A stretch of 64,000 nucleotides of DNA from Incurvaria masculella (Eukaryota; Arthropoda; Insecta; Lepidoptera; Incurvariidae), in assembly GCA_946894095.1 (NCBI GenBank), contig OX335652.1, positions 18,871,001 through 18,935,000 on the forward strand, read 5' to 3'. Below, piece after piece: positions 24,606 through 35,771 of this stretch (its first letter is position 1; each line of letters begins with the position of its first letter). A program made the position numbers and the translations under genes. Under the pieces are notes generated by a model. That model had not been told where the DNA came from and made no database searches. It was given only the letters and a program-made list of their open reading frames with translations.

Positions 24606-27589
24606 TAACTGACTCCAGCGTTCATCAAACAAGCGATAATGGCGATCTCCGGAAGCATTAAGTTTGCGTTAGGGTTCATTGTTGTATGAGCACGAAAATT
24701 GAGCGCGACGAAGCGAAATTTAAGCTTTTGACCCGTAAAGTCTACTTTCTAAAGTGAATTAATGTATGTTTCACAGTTATTCACTAGATAACTATGTGAT
24801 CTTGTACCACAAAATAGAAAATTGTCGAAATAATTTATAGTTTCCAAGCTCCGGCTTAAAAATTAGTAAAAACTTGTAAATAGGTGTTAACAAACATCTT
24901 TTTTTTAAAGAATATAAGCCACTTATTAAAACCTTTTACGGCCATACACTGGATAATAGTCTAAACTTTGATACTTTGATATTTTACCGGTGTTTATGCT
25001 TAACCGACGTTGAGAAAAAATAAAAATAAACCCAATATGTTGGAGGTTAGCGTCATATGGAGCCTTAAAGAGCTACCATTATTTACAAAAATGCCATCCA
25101 GCACCGTGAAACAAGTGGCGTTCTAAAAGTGGCGGCCTCTACTTATTGCCGTCGCGGCGTACGGAGTAGTCTTTTATGAGCCAACTATAAAAATGCGTGT
25201 CGTCTTAAATGAGACATTAAGCGGACACCCAGCAACATAGCCCGGGGGTTGTTGAACAACGTTTTCCTGGAATTCGTAGTTATTCTATCTCGACCCGGTA
25301 TTCTACTACCTGCCTTGTATAAATGGGCGTCGTTAAATTTCGCATTTTCATGATTGTGGAATCCTCATAAAAACTGCGACCATCAGAGTCCACGTTTCAC
25401 ACCTGTACAATGCGATTCAAATAAGAATAGGATGGGACCACCGCCATTTTGAATGTCAAACTGCTGAAACCCTCACTTCACTTCACAAATTTCAGTATGG
25501 AGTGCAAAAAAATGCTTCTACAAAAAATATTTCATAAACATTTAGACAGATTAATTTGTTTTAACTAAATCTTTATTTGAAGAAAAGATGTTAAAAAAAG
25601 CACCCAAGAACACGATAAAAAACAAATAACCTAATAAAACAATGCAACTGTGGCACTTTTGAGGATATCCGACACAAAATTACCACATATAACTAATACA
25701 CATAAAACAGATAACCACAGATAAGCCAAAGTACAGCCCCCCTACTCATATAACTGTGTATTCTGTGACTGGCACTCAATGTCATCCTACAATGTGTGTA
25801 AGTGTCGCTGTCACGGCAAGGAAGAAACGCTAAAAAAAAACAATGAAGAAACATAAACGCATGTACACGCACATACTCGTACCAAACCTGGATTCTGATG
25901 GATGAAAAAAGCGTCAGGCTTCCTTTGATATTGAAGCGAATGTCTCCCGTGTAAACCCGTGCGAACGTGCCAACCATACTTTTTTGCGCAAAATCGTGTG
26001 AAGTTAGTAACAAGCCCCGTCCTATTATATCATTTGAATCGCATTGTACGTCATAACGAATAAAGGATATTTTGAACTTTTGAGCACTTCGAGTAATTTG
26101 GCAGTTATTGAACGTGGAGTGTGGCGAATGTGTCAACAGCTGTTTGGTATCATGACGCCATTTTTCTCATTTTCCGTCACTATACAAGGTCCAAACTACA
26201 GTAAAGACGAAATTAATCTTTATTAATTTTGAAATAATGTATTTCACTGCTTAGCAGAGGATAAGCTTACACCGCCATTATGAGTAGTATTTTTGACAGC
26301 TAGGAATAGCTAAGAAATTGTGATTGTGTAAAAGTTTTATTAATTAGTAAGGCTGTTAGAGCATGTCAACAGTTTTCGCCTGTGGTATAGGGAATCGATA
26401 GAATAACGACCGTCTTAAGAACTGCACACTGTGCTTTAGATTGTCAGTTCGTGCTTGTATAAGCATCCGGGGCGTAGGCAGCAGACGCAATACGTAAGAA
26501 ATCTGATCACTCACAGGCATTATGGCTGACTAGCTGTAAGGCTCATTAGGAGTCTGTGTTTATTAGACACTATAACAGCTTCTCACTGTCGAAATCGTGT
26601 AACCTGAGTAGGCGTAGACTGAATTTATTTCTGGAGGTGATTAAAAGGAGCTTGATCCAATATTATTATTTTTCTACATAAAAAAAATACCGCATAATTA
26701 TTTTAAAATCACGTGACCTAATTGTGTTGAACATATGACGAAGGAATGATTTATTGTTCAATTACATTGGAACAGTAATCAAACACAGAAAAATGTTTAA
26801 TTGTTTTGTATTTTAGTTTAAATACACACTTAGGAACTAAACAATTAACTGACTTAAAAACTAAAATAATAGTTAAATCTAACGCAAGAAACTGCACAAA
26901 CCGAACTTGATATACGAATGAACTGCTTACTAGCATACATTGAAAAACATTTCTTGGAAACGAAATACTGAATTTTTTTTGGTTATCTCTATCATTAAAG
27001 TCAGAAGCCCTAAGGGTAGGATTCGCACGTGAAATCAGCGCCATCTAGTTCACAAAGGATCGATCTCAAAATAAGCGGTAAATTCTGTTAGATTAGCGGA
27101 AAAGTCACTGGATCATGACAAACCGCAAAAACGAGTTTTTCTTTGTTTGAAGTTTGCCAAGGAGCGGCAAGTGAATATCCCAATATAATTAGAAATCGCG
27201 TTAAAAAAATATGATTCCTTTCTAAACAATCTAAATATTTTCGTATTATATTCTTAATATTTTTAGGGTCCCAGCGCAAGAAGCAAAAAAAAAACCCGAA
27301 AATGGTTATTCTCTGGTGTGCAAGCATTTTGCCTCGAATTGTTCTCCTATTAAAAGTTGTTTGTAAATTCTGAAAAAAAAAACAAAACCTATGGGTATGC
27401 TCATGTAGTTGTGCACTAACTCATTAATTGTGCTCAAAAAATCAAAAGCTTCTGAAGCGTTAATTTTAATCAGGCGAGGGCGAATTTCTACATTTTGCAC
27501 TGAATATCGTAGTGATATTCTCAAAATGACTTATGTCCATGCCAAGTAGTGACAGGACCATCGGCATGTGAACACGTTCATGTTTGACC
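24606..27589. other. No gene identified
   Basis: About 3 kb of mixed composition. The longest frame is a 147-aa minus-strand frame at 25693-26136, which I do not recognise; it has two cysteine- and aromatic-rich stretches, no domain motif and no splice-like borders. The rest (for example 26751-27327) gives 97-aa or shorter frames. Nothing supports a gene. Confidence 0.5.
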
Positions 27590-27590
27590 G

Positions 27591-27899
27591 TTTTTTGGAT
27601 TCCGTAGGGTGCCACCGGAACCCTATTACTAAGCCTCTGCTGTCCGTACGTCCGTCCGTCCATCCATCCGTCCGTCCATCTGTCGCAGGCCTGTATCTCA
27701 TGAACCGTAATAGGTAGACAGCTGAAAATTTCACAGAGTGTTTATTTATTTGGCCGCTATAACGACAAATTATACGACAAAAAATTATAAATATCAAAGA
27801 GGGCCCCCGTACAAAAACGTGACTGTTTTGTGTTAAATCTTGTACAACGGTAGGGTTCCGCTTCGTGCGTGAGTCCGACTCGCACTGGCCGATTTTTTA
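27591..27899 (+). mobile_element. (GTCY)n-bearing MITE, near full length
   Basis: It runs from the GGATTCCGTAGGG end through CGGAACCCTATTACTAAGCC, the microsatellite (GTCCGTCCGTCCATCCATCC type, 27640-27680), TATCTCATGAACCGTAATAG, AATTTCACAGAGTGT, to GAGTCCGACTCGCACTGGCC and a T-run. No coding. Confidence 0.9.
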
Positions 27900-28035
27900 A
27901 GAACAATACTATCGAAAAGTAGTAATATTCTGTTTTTTTTTACCAAAGCTAAAAATCTGAATAGACTCGGAACGCAATAGTTATCTAATGAAAAATATCG
28001 TTTTATTTTATTCTTACTATACAATCAAGCAATAC

Positions 28036-28375
28036 AAAAATACAAACGAGCAGTTATCAGTCTGGAGCTCGCTTTGGATTTACTGAGGCGTTTAACTCCG
28101 TTTTATTACGTATTTGTCAATTCGTACCTTATCAATTGCCGAGGTTCGTCCTAGCGGCACACCCATGCTTTAAAAAAATAAAAATACTAACGAGCAATAT
28201 ATCAGTCTGGAGTTCCACTTGGATTTAATGAGGCGTTTTGATTCCAAATTATTACGTGTTTGTTTATTGGAACCTTTTTTTTTTGGTCATATTCGCCCTG
28301 ATGAAAAAAAAAATACTAGCGATCAATTTATCAGTCTTGAATATTTACTGAGGCTTTTCAAACCTTATTATAATA
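28036..28375 (+). repeat. Three diverged tandem units (CAGTCTGGAG repeat)
   Basis: Units start near 28036, 28181 and 28311. Each begins AAATACNAACGAGCA or similar, then ATCAGTCTGGAG, TTGGATTTA, TGAGGCGTTT. The array ends right before a TTAA MITE. A fourth, solitary unit is at 24461-24605. Confidence 0.75.
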
Positions 28376-28379
28376 TTTA

Positions 28380-28753
28380 TTAAGGCTGTTCCGACCCATA
28401 TAAAGTTGTTTGCACACATAACGCAAAAAGTATTGCACTTTAAGCCACGAATTATTATAATAATAAAAGTTTAATATAGTCATATTACTTGCAGCGAAAA
28501 CAATTTCACAATTTCAGGATTATTGGTTTTGTTACAATTTATTTAAATACTATTTTTCTTTAACAGCGCCATCTAACGGTGTAAAACTTCTAATCGGCAA
28601 TTACAACGAAACCATTAAACCTGAAATTGTGAATATGTTTTCGCTGCAACTACTATGGCTATATTTAATATTTTTGACGAATTCGTGCCTCAAAGTGCAA
28701 TACTTTTTGCGTTCTGTGTAAAAAAAACATTGTATGGGCCGGAACTTCCTTAA
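28380..28753. mobile_element. TTAA-flanked MITE with long inverted repeats, copy 1
   Basis: It is bounded by TTAA at 28380-28383 and 28750-28753. The inner ends are inverted: GTTCCGACCCATA and TATGGGCCGGAAC, followed by GCAAAAAGTATTGCACTTT, ACGAATT and, more centrally, GCGAAAACAATTTCACAATT. The arms are about 150 bp, enclosing AACAGCGCCATCTAACGG. A second copy at 43313-43681 is also flanked by TTAA. TTAA is the target duplication of piggyBac-type transposases, so this is probably a piggyBac-mobilised MITE. Confidence 0.85.
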
Positions 28754-29552
28754 TCTGTACCTTATTAATTTGTCTGTGTTCTCAATTGTTCAGTTGATGC
28801 ATGATGCGATGAATGTATGAACTCTATATTAACTGCGAAATATTAATCGAGTGCTTTAAGTAACATTCAATGAGCTTTATGATATTTTCGTAGGGACGAA
28901 TGCATTAGTCGGATAAGGTCAGTATCTGAAAGATGTTGAGTCCTTGACTCGTTTTATATGCTTTAAGCGGCTCCTTTGACACCCCGATATATTGGTTCCT
29001 TTGGCCCGATATATTGGTTCAGTGAACAACTATCCACAGAACTGAAAATAGCGGGCAGATTCGGAAGCTACTTAATTTCACAAATAGAAGACATATTGAT
29101 CTGATAAGGAAGGCTTTTAGAGTTCAATTCTTCAAAAGAAAAATAATAGCCCTTATAGGATCACTACGTTGTCCGGCTGTCTGTGAAGTCTCACTTATCC
29201 GGTTTTTTCTCATCCATTATTAATTTCCTTCTTCGCTTCTCAGTCTGTAGGAGGACTGTATGGAAATATAATTTGCCTACCCCCTGACAAAAACGTTGTC
29301 AAAACAACAAAGTTGTCTTTTGGCTTTCGGCTGTCAGTGTATGACAGATCGATTCGGTGCTAGGAACGAGCTAGCAAAATTCAGAGGTTAATTGTGGTCT
29401 TTTTTTTATTTTTTTTATTTGCTCCACAAACAGAGTGATGATACATTTAAAAAAACCCTTAAAAATAGTCAAATATTTACTCCTAAGCAGTGAACACGAC
29501 ATGCATTCTGCCAGCGTAATGATAAACTACGAAAAATTCGAGTTTAGAGTCT
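28754..29552. other. No gene seen
   Basis: Mixed sequence with short frames only; no element recognised. Confidence 0.5.
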
Positions 29553-29778
29553 GGGGGTCCATTCAGAGCAAGAGTGAGTTCGAGTTCGGGAGTGAGTTAA
29601 CCTAAAAATAGGTGGGAAATATATTATTATTTAAATAACGGAACCGTATTTACGGGACGGACCAGATTTTTACCTAACTGTAATGATATTCAAAAAGTGT
29701 GGAAACATTAACTACGTAAAAAAGTGAGTTGATATTTAGTAACGAATTCGAACTCACTCTTGCCCTGAATGGACCCCC
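29553..29778. mobile_element. MITE with GGGGGTCCATTCAG ends, copy 1
   Basis: The ends GGGGGTCCATTCAG and CTGAATGGACCCCC are inverted, continued by the inverted pair CAAGAGTGAGTTCGA and CGAACTCACTCTTG. The interior (TTTTTACCTAACTGTAATGAT, slightly shorter in common) is found in reverse orientation in the copy at 31624-31810. Non-coding. Confidence 0.85.
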
Positions 29779-29943
29779 TGCTTACGAATGATAAATAAGT
29801 GAGCTTGTGTGTGCTCAGTGGGCCTTTTGGCAATCGTCGAGTTGTGAAGGGCCTATACATTTTAACGCCACACAAATATATAATAAGTTCTCAGAAATGA
29901 ACAAATAAATCACATTATTGTTTGTACGTATGTGCAAACAATC

Positions 29944-30326
29944 AAGCCTCAGTGGCCCAGTGGCGCGACACTTCGGCGATCGCTCTCCGAAGTTAAGCAA
30001 CGCTGGGTCCGGTCTGGTCTTGGATGGGTGACCATTCGACCGTTGAGAGAGGCTGGCCGTGGTTCGGATTCCACGTTAAGCTGTAGGTCCCCTTCCTTAC
30101 TTACTAGGTGGTAGGGTTTATCCCGCCCGGGTTGGTACCATCGCATTGGATGAACGATGGTCGAAGCGGCAATGAAAATTGTCCGTGTTTTCCATCCAGT
30201 TCAATGTAGCCGTGCAATATAAGGAAGGTCCTGGCATGGCACCTAGTTCCCATGTGGTGTGTTGGGCTAATACCATGACAGAACTTGTGGTATTAGCCAT
30301 CCATGTCCAGTCACATAAAAAAAAAA
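29944..30326 (+). mobile_element. 5S-rRNA-related SINE, full length, copy 1
   Basis: A SINE transcribed by RNA polymerase III. The head resembles 5S rRNA: CCGAAGTTAAGCAACGC (29987-30003) corresponds to the 5S A-box region, and TGGATGGGTGACC (30021-30033) to box C. Unusually, an exact tRNA A-box match TGGCCCAGTGG lies upstream (29953-29963), and a T-arm-like stem CGTGG/CCACG with loop TTCGGATT (30058-30075) lies downstream. The body holds GTAGGTCCCCTTCC, GGCAATGAAAATTG, TTTCCATCCAGTTC, GGTCCTGGCATGGC and the inverted pair TAATACCA/TGGTATTAG, and it ends CACATAAAAAAAAAA. It is very similar to copies at 49189 and 62943. The 60-79-aa frames on both strands are SINE-derived, not genes. Confidence 0.92.
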
Positions 30327-30754
30327 TGCACTCGATAAAACACTCGACAAAGACCAATATTGTAAGGTTTTACATTGTTTTCTAAAAATACTTTAATTGA
30401 TAAAATAATTGGCAAACATCAATGCAATTTACCATATTTAAACATTGGCAACACAGAGACAGGAAAACAAGTTACATTAGTACATCTCTGAGGTTGAAGC
30501 GGTATGAATGAAACTCTTATATTATAGATACAACTTTAATATCCAACATATTGTTTCACTTCATTTATCAAAACTTTTGATATTAAAACTTCACTAAGTT
30601 ACGTCACAAATCATTTGAGATCGTTTCTTGATAATTTGGTACACTAAAAATCGTCATTAGAACATTAACAAATACAATATAAATTAAAAAAAAATATCAA
30701 AAATTACATGATTGAATAAGAAACATTTATATTTAATTGATTAAAATTTTTAAA
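30327..30754. other. No gene seen
   Basis: AT-rich, no recognised element. Confidence 0.55.
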
Positions 30755-31188
30755 CATTATTTAGAATAGGTAAATATACTTTTTCGTACTAAGCAGGTAC
30801 GTCGCTTATTCCAAGGAATGTGATATGTATGTAAGCATAATCGACCGTGAAGCAAGGACACATGAAAACAAGAGCAAAGCGCGGGAAAACGGACAATGTC
30901 CGCAAAGAAGATGAAGCGTTAAATAAATGTATGTAGGTGTAGTCTTAAACACTGTGTTAGTAGGAGGCATTCATTACAGGAGGAGGGACTGTAGAAGAAT
31001 TTCAAATTATGTTTAATGGCAAAATCGGTAGACGCAATACACGCGAGTGGTATGTTTTGCTGGTTGGGGTCCAGCCTTGCAGTATATTCGTAAATTAGTT
31101 CTTTATACTGGGTTCTTTCTTCAATTTATGTGTTCTTGCTTCACGGTCGAATATATTTACATACATATCACATTCCATTATTTAGAAT
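30755..31188 (+). mobile_element. Target-site-duplicated element with tRNA-like insert, copy 1
   Basis: The 13-base CATTATTTAGAAT flanks the element on both sides (30755-30767 and 31176-31188). The left part reads TACTTTTTCGTACTAAG, GTCGCTTATTCC, GGAATGTGATATGTATGT, GACCGTGAAGCAAGGAC. The right part carries the inverse (TTGCTTCACGGTCGA to ACATATCACATTC). Between them, at 31010-31082, is a tRNA-Leu-like cloverleaf. A 13-bp duplication points to retroposition rather than cut-and-paste, yet the inverted repeats resemble a MITE. Class not resolved. Related copies are at 49109-49630 and 56465-56680. Confidence 0.75.
31010..31082 (+). other. tRNA-Leu-like structure, degenerate copy
   Basis: D-arm TGGCAAAATCGGTAGACGC, an anticodon-type arm ATACA/GGTAT and a T-arm GCTGG/CCAGC with loop TTGGGGT. 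It has more mismatches than the copy at 56465-56537 and no acceptor pairing, so it is not a functional tRNA. Confidence 0.6.
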
Positions 31189-31608
31189 GTTTTTAATTAA
31201 ATCAGAATTATTCGATCAGAAATTAGTCTACGTCTACTAGTAAAATTCAAAACAAACTGATCGGTCCGCGAATTAACTCTGCAAATAAGAAACCGCAAAT
31301 ATGTACACTTTACTGGTTTATATTTTCGTCCGTCCACATTTATAAATGACAATGAAACTGAAAATGACTCTTTATTAAATCTGCGGCGGCAATGTATCAG
31401 GTTAACCCCCATAATATTGCTATAACTAATTTAGCAGGGACACATACACATTTATACAGTGACGTAGCGTGCCTTAGACGGGCCCTGCATCAAAATGTAT
31501 TGTGGGTCCTAATGAAGAAAAAAGGCTCGCATTTAATTAAAATAATTATATATTGCAACCGAGCGAAGAGCGAAGCCGTTTCAAGATTGGACAAAAAAGT
31601 GAATCTTT
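31189..31608. other. No gene seen
   Basis: Short unrelated frames only (71 and 111 aa), no known motif. Confidence 0.5.
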
Positions 31609-31920
31609 TATTTTATGCGACCTGGGGGTCCATTCAGGGCAAGAGTGAGTTCGAATACGTCACTAAATATCAACTCACTTTTTTAATAGTTAATGTTTCC
31701 ACACTGCTTGAACATCATTACAGTTAGGTAAAAATCTGGTCTGTCCCGTAATCTATTTTTAGGTTAACTCACTCCCGAACTCGAACTCACTCTTACCTGA
31801 ATGGGCCCCCTGACATGGATGGCTAATACCACACAACTACCGTTATGATATTATCCCAATACACCACATTCCCAAAGGAATTAGGTGCCATGCCAGGACC
31901 TTCCATTTATCCCTTTATGA
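31609..31920 (-). mobile_element. SINE tail fragment interrupted by a MITE
   Basis: The SINE tail in reverse, TATGCGACCT, is cut by the GGGGGTCC MITE and resumes with GACATGGATGGCTAATACC and TTAGGTGCCATGCCAGGACC. The intact arrangement is seen at 55213-55240, which serves as the empty site. Confidence 0.8.
31624..31810. mobile_element. MITE with GGGGGTCCATTCAG ends, copy 2
   Basis: It is inverted relative to 29553-29778 and somewhat shorter. The ends are GGGGGTCCATTCAGGGC and CCTGAATGGGCCCCC. It is inserted in a reverse-oriented SINE between ACCT and TGACATGG; target duplication is short (1-3 bp of CCT), not resolvable because the ends are C/G runs. Confidence 0.85.
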
Positions 31921-32484
31921 TATTTTATGATTTATCAGTCCGGCTGTTCTCATCTACAGATAAGAGGAGCCGGACATACGAAATCATTTTTCCCAATCAT
32001 GAAACGGAGACCTTCGCTACGCTCGATCAGTAAATTTATGGGTTTGATTTAGTTCAAAGTTTGTTTTCTTCTTTTCACAGGATTTAAATAATTTATTATA
32101 TGATTTTTTCTTTAGGAAGTACGGACCAAGAGATGAAGTGAGGTTGTGGATAACATTTTTTTTTGCTTTACTTATTTCGGGGCCCCTGCAGCCCGGGGGC
32201 CCCGTATCACTGATACGGCTGATACGGCGGTAGCTACGCCCCTGGGTAAATATCTACCATTCGCTCGATATGATCAACCGAAACTACATTTATTTGTTGG
32301 ATGGATAAAATTACTGAGATACTAGCGCCGATACTGGATAATGGACGAATAATTTGTTTCCACAAAGTTAATGAAGGTGCTCGAATGGCAATTGTTTCAA
32401 ATGTGAACGACAAACACGGAGATCGTCGATCGACACATGAGAAAATTAATATCTGATGAGCTTAGCGATTTTAAATCAGCTGTT
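31921..32484. other. No gene seen
   Basis: Mixed sequence; a GC-rich patch at 32175-32245 contains repeated CTGATACGGC. No element recognised. Confidence 0.5.
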
Positions 32485-32565
32485 GTTTTTAGGGTTCCGT
32501 ACCCAAAGGGTAAAATCGGAACCCTATTACTAAGCCTTCGCTGTCCGTCCGTCCGTCCGTTCATT
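32485..32565 (+). mobile_element. (GTCY)n-bearing MITE, left-end fragment
   Basis: TTTTTAGGGTTCCGTACCC, GGAACCCTATTACTAAGCC and a short GTCCGTCCGTCCG tract, then unrelated sequence. Confidence 0.85.
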
Positions 32566-32796
32566 TTCGATTTATTTTTCTGAAAAATACAGATATTTAC
32601 AAACAAATCTAAACATACGGACATAGAAAAAAATTGACAACGTTTAGGGGCAGGGAAATGTTAGGGCCTACAAGATTTCGCTTTTTTGATGGCAGTCGCC
32701 ATACAAAATTGTGCCTTGGCAAATGGACAAAGAATGCATTTCTTAAAATTTTCAAACTTAGATTTCCTGTGACTTCACGATAGCCTGTACATATCA

Positions 32797-33606
32797 TCAC
32801 TACATAGTATAAAACAAAGTCGCTTTCTCTGTCCCTATATCACTATAACCCTATGTACGCTTAAATCTTTAAAAATACACAACGGATTTTGATGCGGGTT
32901 TTTAATAGATAGAGTGATTCAAGAGGAAGGTTTATATGTATAATAACATCCATTAAGTATTGGAGAAATACTGTTATTTTTTAGGTTTCCAATGTGATGT
33001 CGTAAAAAAATATTTTTTTTCCGCTTACATTGCAAACGCAGGCTGAACCCTACGAGATTTATCAAAATAATGTACTAAGTATTGTATACATTGAAAAGGT
33101 CTACAGAAAACTCCGCGATGGAATATATCTATCTCTTATGGATATCCCACAATAAAAAAAAATTCTCATTTACTTTCTACGACAAATAATGGCTAATTTT
33201 CGAAGCGATTTTAACCAATACAGCATTAATCCTTATCCGATTAAATACCTTAAATACATTGTTGTTTTAATATAGATCTATACGGCCCTTTACAGCATAT
33301 GATTTAAATGAATATTTTCGAAGATATTATAGATTTAAAAATTGCGGGATGTAGTGTTTGCGGCGGTACCGGCCGGCCGGGGCGGCGGGAGCGTGCCTCG
33401 GAGGCCGCGGTTCTCCCTATAGCACTTTGAATTTATTATTTCTCTAATATCTAATAATCATGTAATAATAATATCTAAGTTTTTTTTATTTCAAATATCT
33501 CAATGTAGGAACTCTACGTAAAAATAGTTTATTTGTGTATCATTGTGTCAAAATAATATTTTTTTAAATGACATTATGCCCGTGCAAAGCCGGGACGGGC
33601 TGCTAG
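32797..33606 (+). mobile_element. Non-autonomous Helitron-like element
   Basis: The right end shows the hallmark Helitron layout: a hairpin GCCCGT/ACGGGC (33578-33600), two bases, then CTAG (33603-33606) followed by T. The left end starts TC after an A (32796/32797), matching insertion between A and T without target duplication. The body begins AACAAAGTCGCTTTCTCTGT and contains the interspersed segments AACGGATTTTGATGCGG and AGTGATTCAAGAGGAAGG, which I recall as common in lepidopteran repeats. It has no Rep/helicase frame, so it would need an autonomous partner. The start could equally be at 32794. Confidence 0.75.
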
Positions 33607-33997
33607 TAGATTATATTTCTTAAAAGTGACTGAACTACCAATGAGCGCCACATCGGTAGGGTCAAAGGCACACAGGATATCGAACGATATTCATTGTTAG
33701 GTCCTTCCATCCTGAAAGATCAATGGGATACGTGAATAGCGTATTTTTATCCGCCAAGATAAGGGGCTGGCGTCGAAAACTTTTTCCGAATATCGATGTC
33801 GCGATCCGGCTGACGCAAGTTTCAACGGAGCCCCCCAACTTTGACAAGATTTATCTGTTTTCAGCGTTCCAGTGCGTGACACCCACTTTATCGGGCTCAA
33901 GTTTATGAAGGTCAACACGGTCGAATAGAATATTACATATGTTCAGGGAACTTCAAGAAACTATAGCAGTTTTATGAACAAACGTTTGGGTGGAGTT

Positions 33998-34050
33998 TGA
34001 AAACCGGACAAGTGCGCGTCTGGCTCGCGTATCGAGGGTTCCGTACTAAG
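33998..34050 (-). mobile_element. (GTCY)n-bearing MITE, end fragment
   Basis: AAAACCGGACAAGTGCG and GAGGGTTCCGTACT are a decayed copy of the GGCCGGTTTT end only. Confidence 0.65.
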
Positions 34051-34274
34051 TGCAATGACCATTATTCTATTGCCAATAAAACCGGTGACATCCTTTATAC
34101 AATACCTAGTAATACAATAAAAAAATGCAGGTCTCTTTGACATATTTAGAGAATATTTTATAAACATTGTTAAAATAAATGTATACTTTGGAACTGTAGA
34201 TATATATTTTTGAAATATACGTTTTAATAAATAAAGCCAGCAGGCGGTTAGAAAAATATTTTAGTTACATCACA

Positions 34275-34660
34275 ATGTTTTATTGTTTATTAATGATCCT
34301 GCACTCGGATTTGTCATTTTTTATCATTAGCCAGTTCAGCGATTCCAGCGAAGAAGAACAGGCAAGAAACTTGACGAGAATAAACGTTTCATGTCGTATC
34401 CAACAGTTCATGGCAAATATCAGTTTATTTGTAAAGACCACGTCCGCTATTTAACATGTTGCCAATTGGAGCAAGCCAGTCCCCACAAACAGCACCCTTT
34501 CACGAGCATCACGCCGGGCACAGCCATCGCCTCTCTCAACCATATTTTAGGGAAAGAGGAGACCCGAACCCAGCGTCACCGCAAGCAAGGACCTTAAAGC
34601 GATGCACTACTCCATTGGCAACAAGAAATATTTATTTAATATTTACTAACTTATATTTTA
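34275..34660 (+). repeat. Dispersed repeat shared with 40503-40895
   Basis: Shared words are CCTGCACTCGG, CCAGTTCAGCGA, CAGCGAAGAAGAAC, CATGTCGTATCCAACAG, ACATGTTGCCAATTGGAG and CAGTCCCCACAAAC. The right end CCTTAAAGCGATGCA also occurs at 22409. It is probably the 3' end of a LINE family; no RT is visible here. Confidence 0.7.
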
Positions 34661-35750
34661 TTTGATATTACCTTGTATCAAAATGACGATGGCTTTTTAC
34701 ACCTGAATAATTAGATCATAATTCCTATTAATTTAGAATAAGATGTCATTATCGTAGACAAGAGTTTGCCAATGCATATAATGTTATCTTAATAATGTTC
34801 TTTGTGAGCAGTAATGATCAATCAATAATTGGAAGCTAGTTTGTAAGTATCAATGGAAAAAAAAATACAATGACGATTTTTTTTGTCGGCTCTTCTTCGC
34901 CACATGTAATCGAACCGACAGGAAAAAAAATGACGAATCCGAGTTTGTAATATACATCTAATGGAGGAAATGAACGAGTCAAGAATGCCGTCAGGAGAAA
35001 ACTCAACCAATAACAACAAAACAGTTATCGCCCGTAGTATGGGGAATTGATAGGGTAATGGCTCTGCACAGCGTTGTTATTTGTACATTATAATTATGTA
35101 GGTCACGGGGTGAACTTATATACGACATATTCAGCAGGAACCCACTTATTACGAAATGCTTACTCACAGGATACTTAAAATACCTTTGCTTCTGATTCCC
35201 AAGATGTGGTAATTTTCTTGTTCAATTACGAATTTGACCCTCCATGTTATGGTAAGTAATAAAATTAAATTGTGAACATAGCGGGGCCAGAATGTAGCCG
35301 CTCTTGGCCCAGGGAGTGAGATATTCCGCCCGTTAACAATAATAAGAAGTCCAATTCCGTCTTTATCTGTGAGTGGGAAGTAAAAGTGTTATCTCACTGC
35401 GAAGTTGGCCTGGAGTTCCGCTGGCTCATACTTTAAGCCGGGATCCAGACAATATCCAGATGTGACTATCTGGAAAAAAGTATGACTGCTGCGAATGAAC
35501 TTTAGTTCCAGAAATTATTCTGAATACTTTGCATATTAACTGCCCGATATTGACACTAAAATTATTTGATGTTCATCTAAATAAGCTAAACTTAGTTCAA
35601 TGACAGTGTAAAATTAGAAACTGAATGAAATGGATGATAATGAATGTGACTCGTGTCATTTTGGATGCAAAATTATCGCAAAAAACGCGAGCTTTCTCCG
35701 CGCTAAACCTATTTGTAAGGTGTTAAAGATGAATTATACATTAAATTTGA
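34661..35750. other. No gene seen
   Basis: AT-rich sequence; nothing recognised. Confidence 0.5.
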
Positions 35751-35771
35751 TCATTCATCATCATCATCATT
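35751..35771 (+). repeat. (ATC)n microsatellite at a LINE tail
   Basis: CATTCATCATCATCATCATTC lies at what would be the 3' tail of the minus-strand LINE remnant next to it. Confidence 0.8.

Noticed and set aside
25693..26136. 147-aa minus-strand frame as a gene
   Set aside because: No recognisable domain, no splice or promoter support, and composition like the surrounding non-coding DNA.
29987..30033. Genuine 5S rRNA gene
   Set aside because: Only the internal promoter-like region matches; ends differ and the sequence runs on into a SINE body with an A-tail, in dispersed copies.
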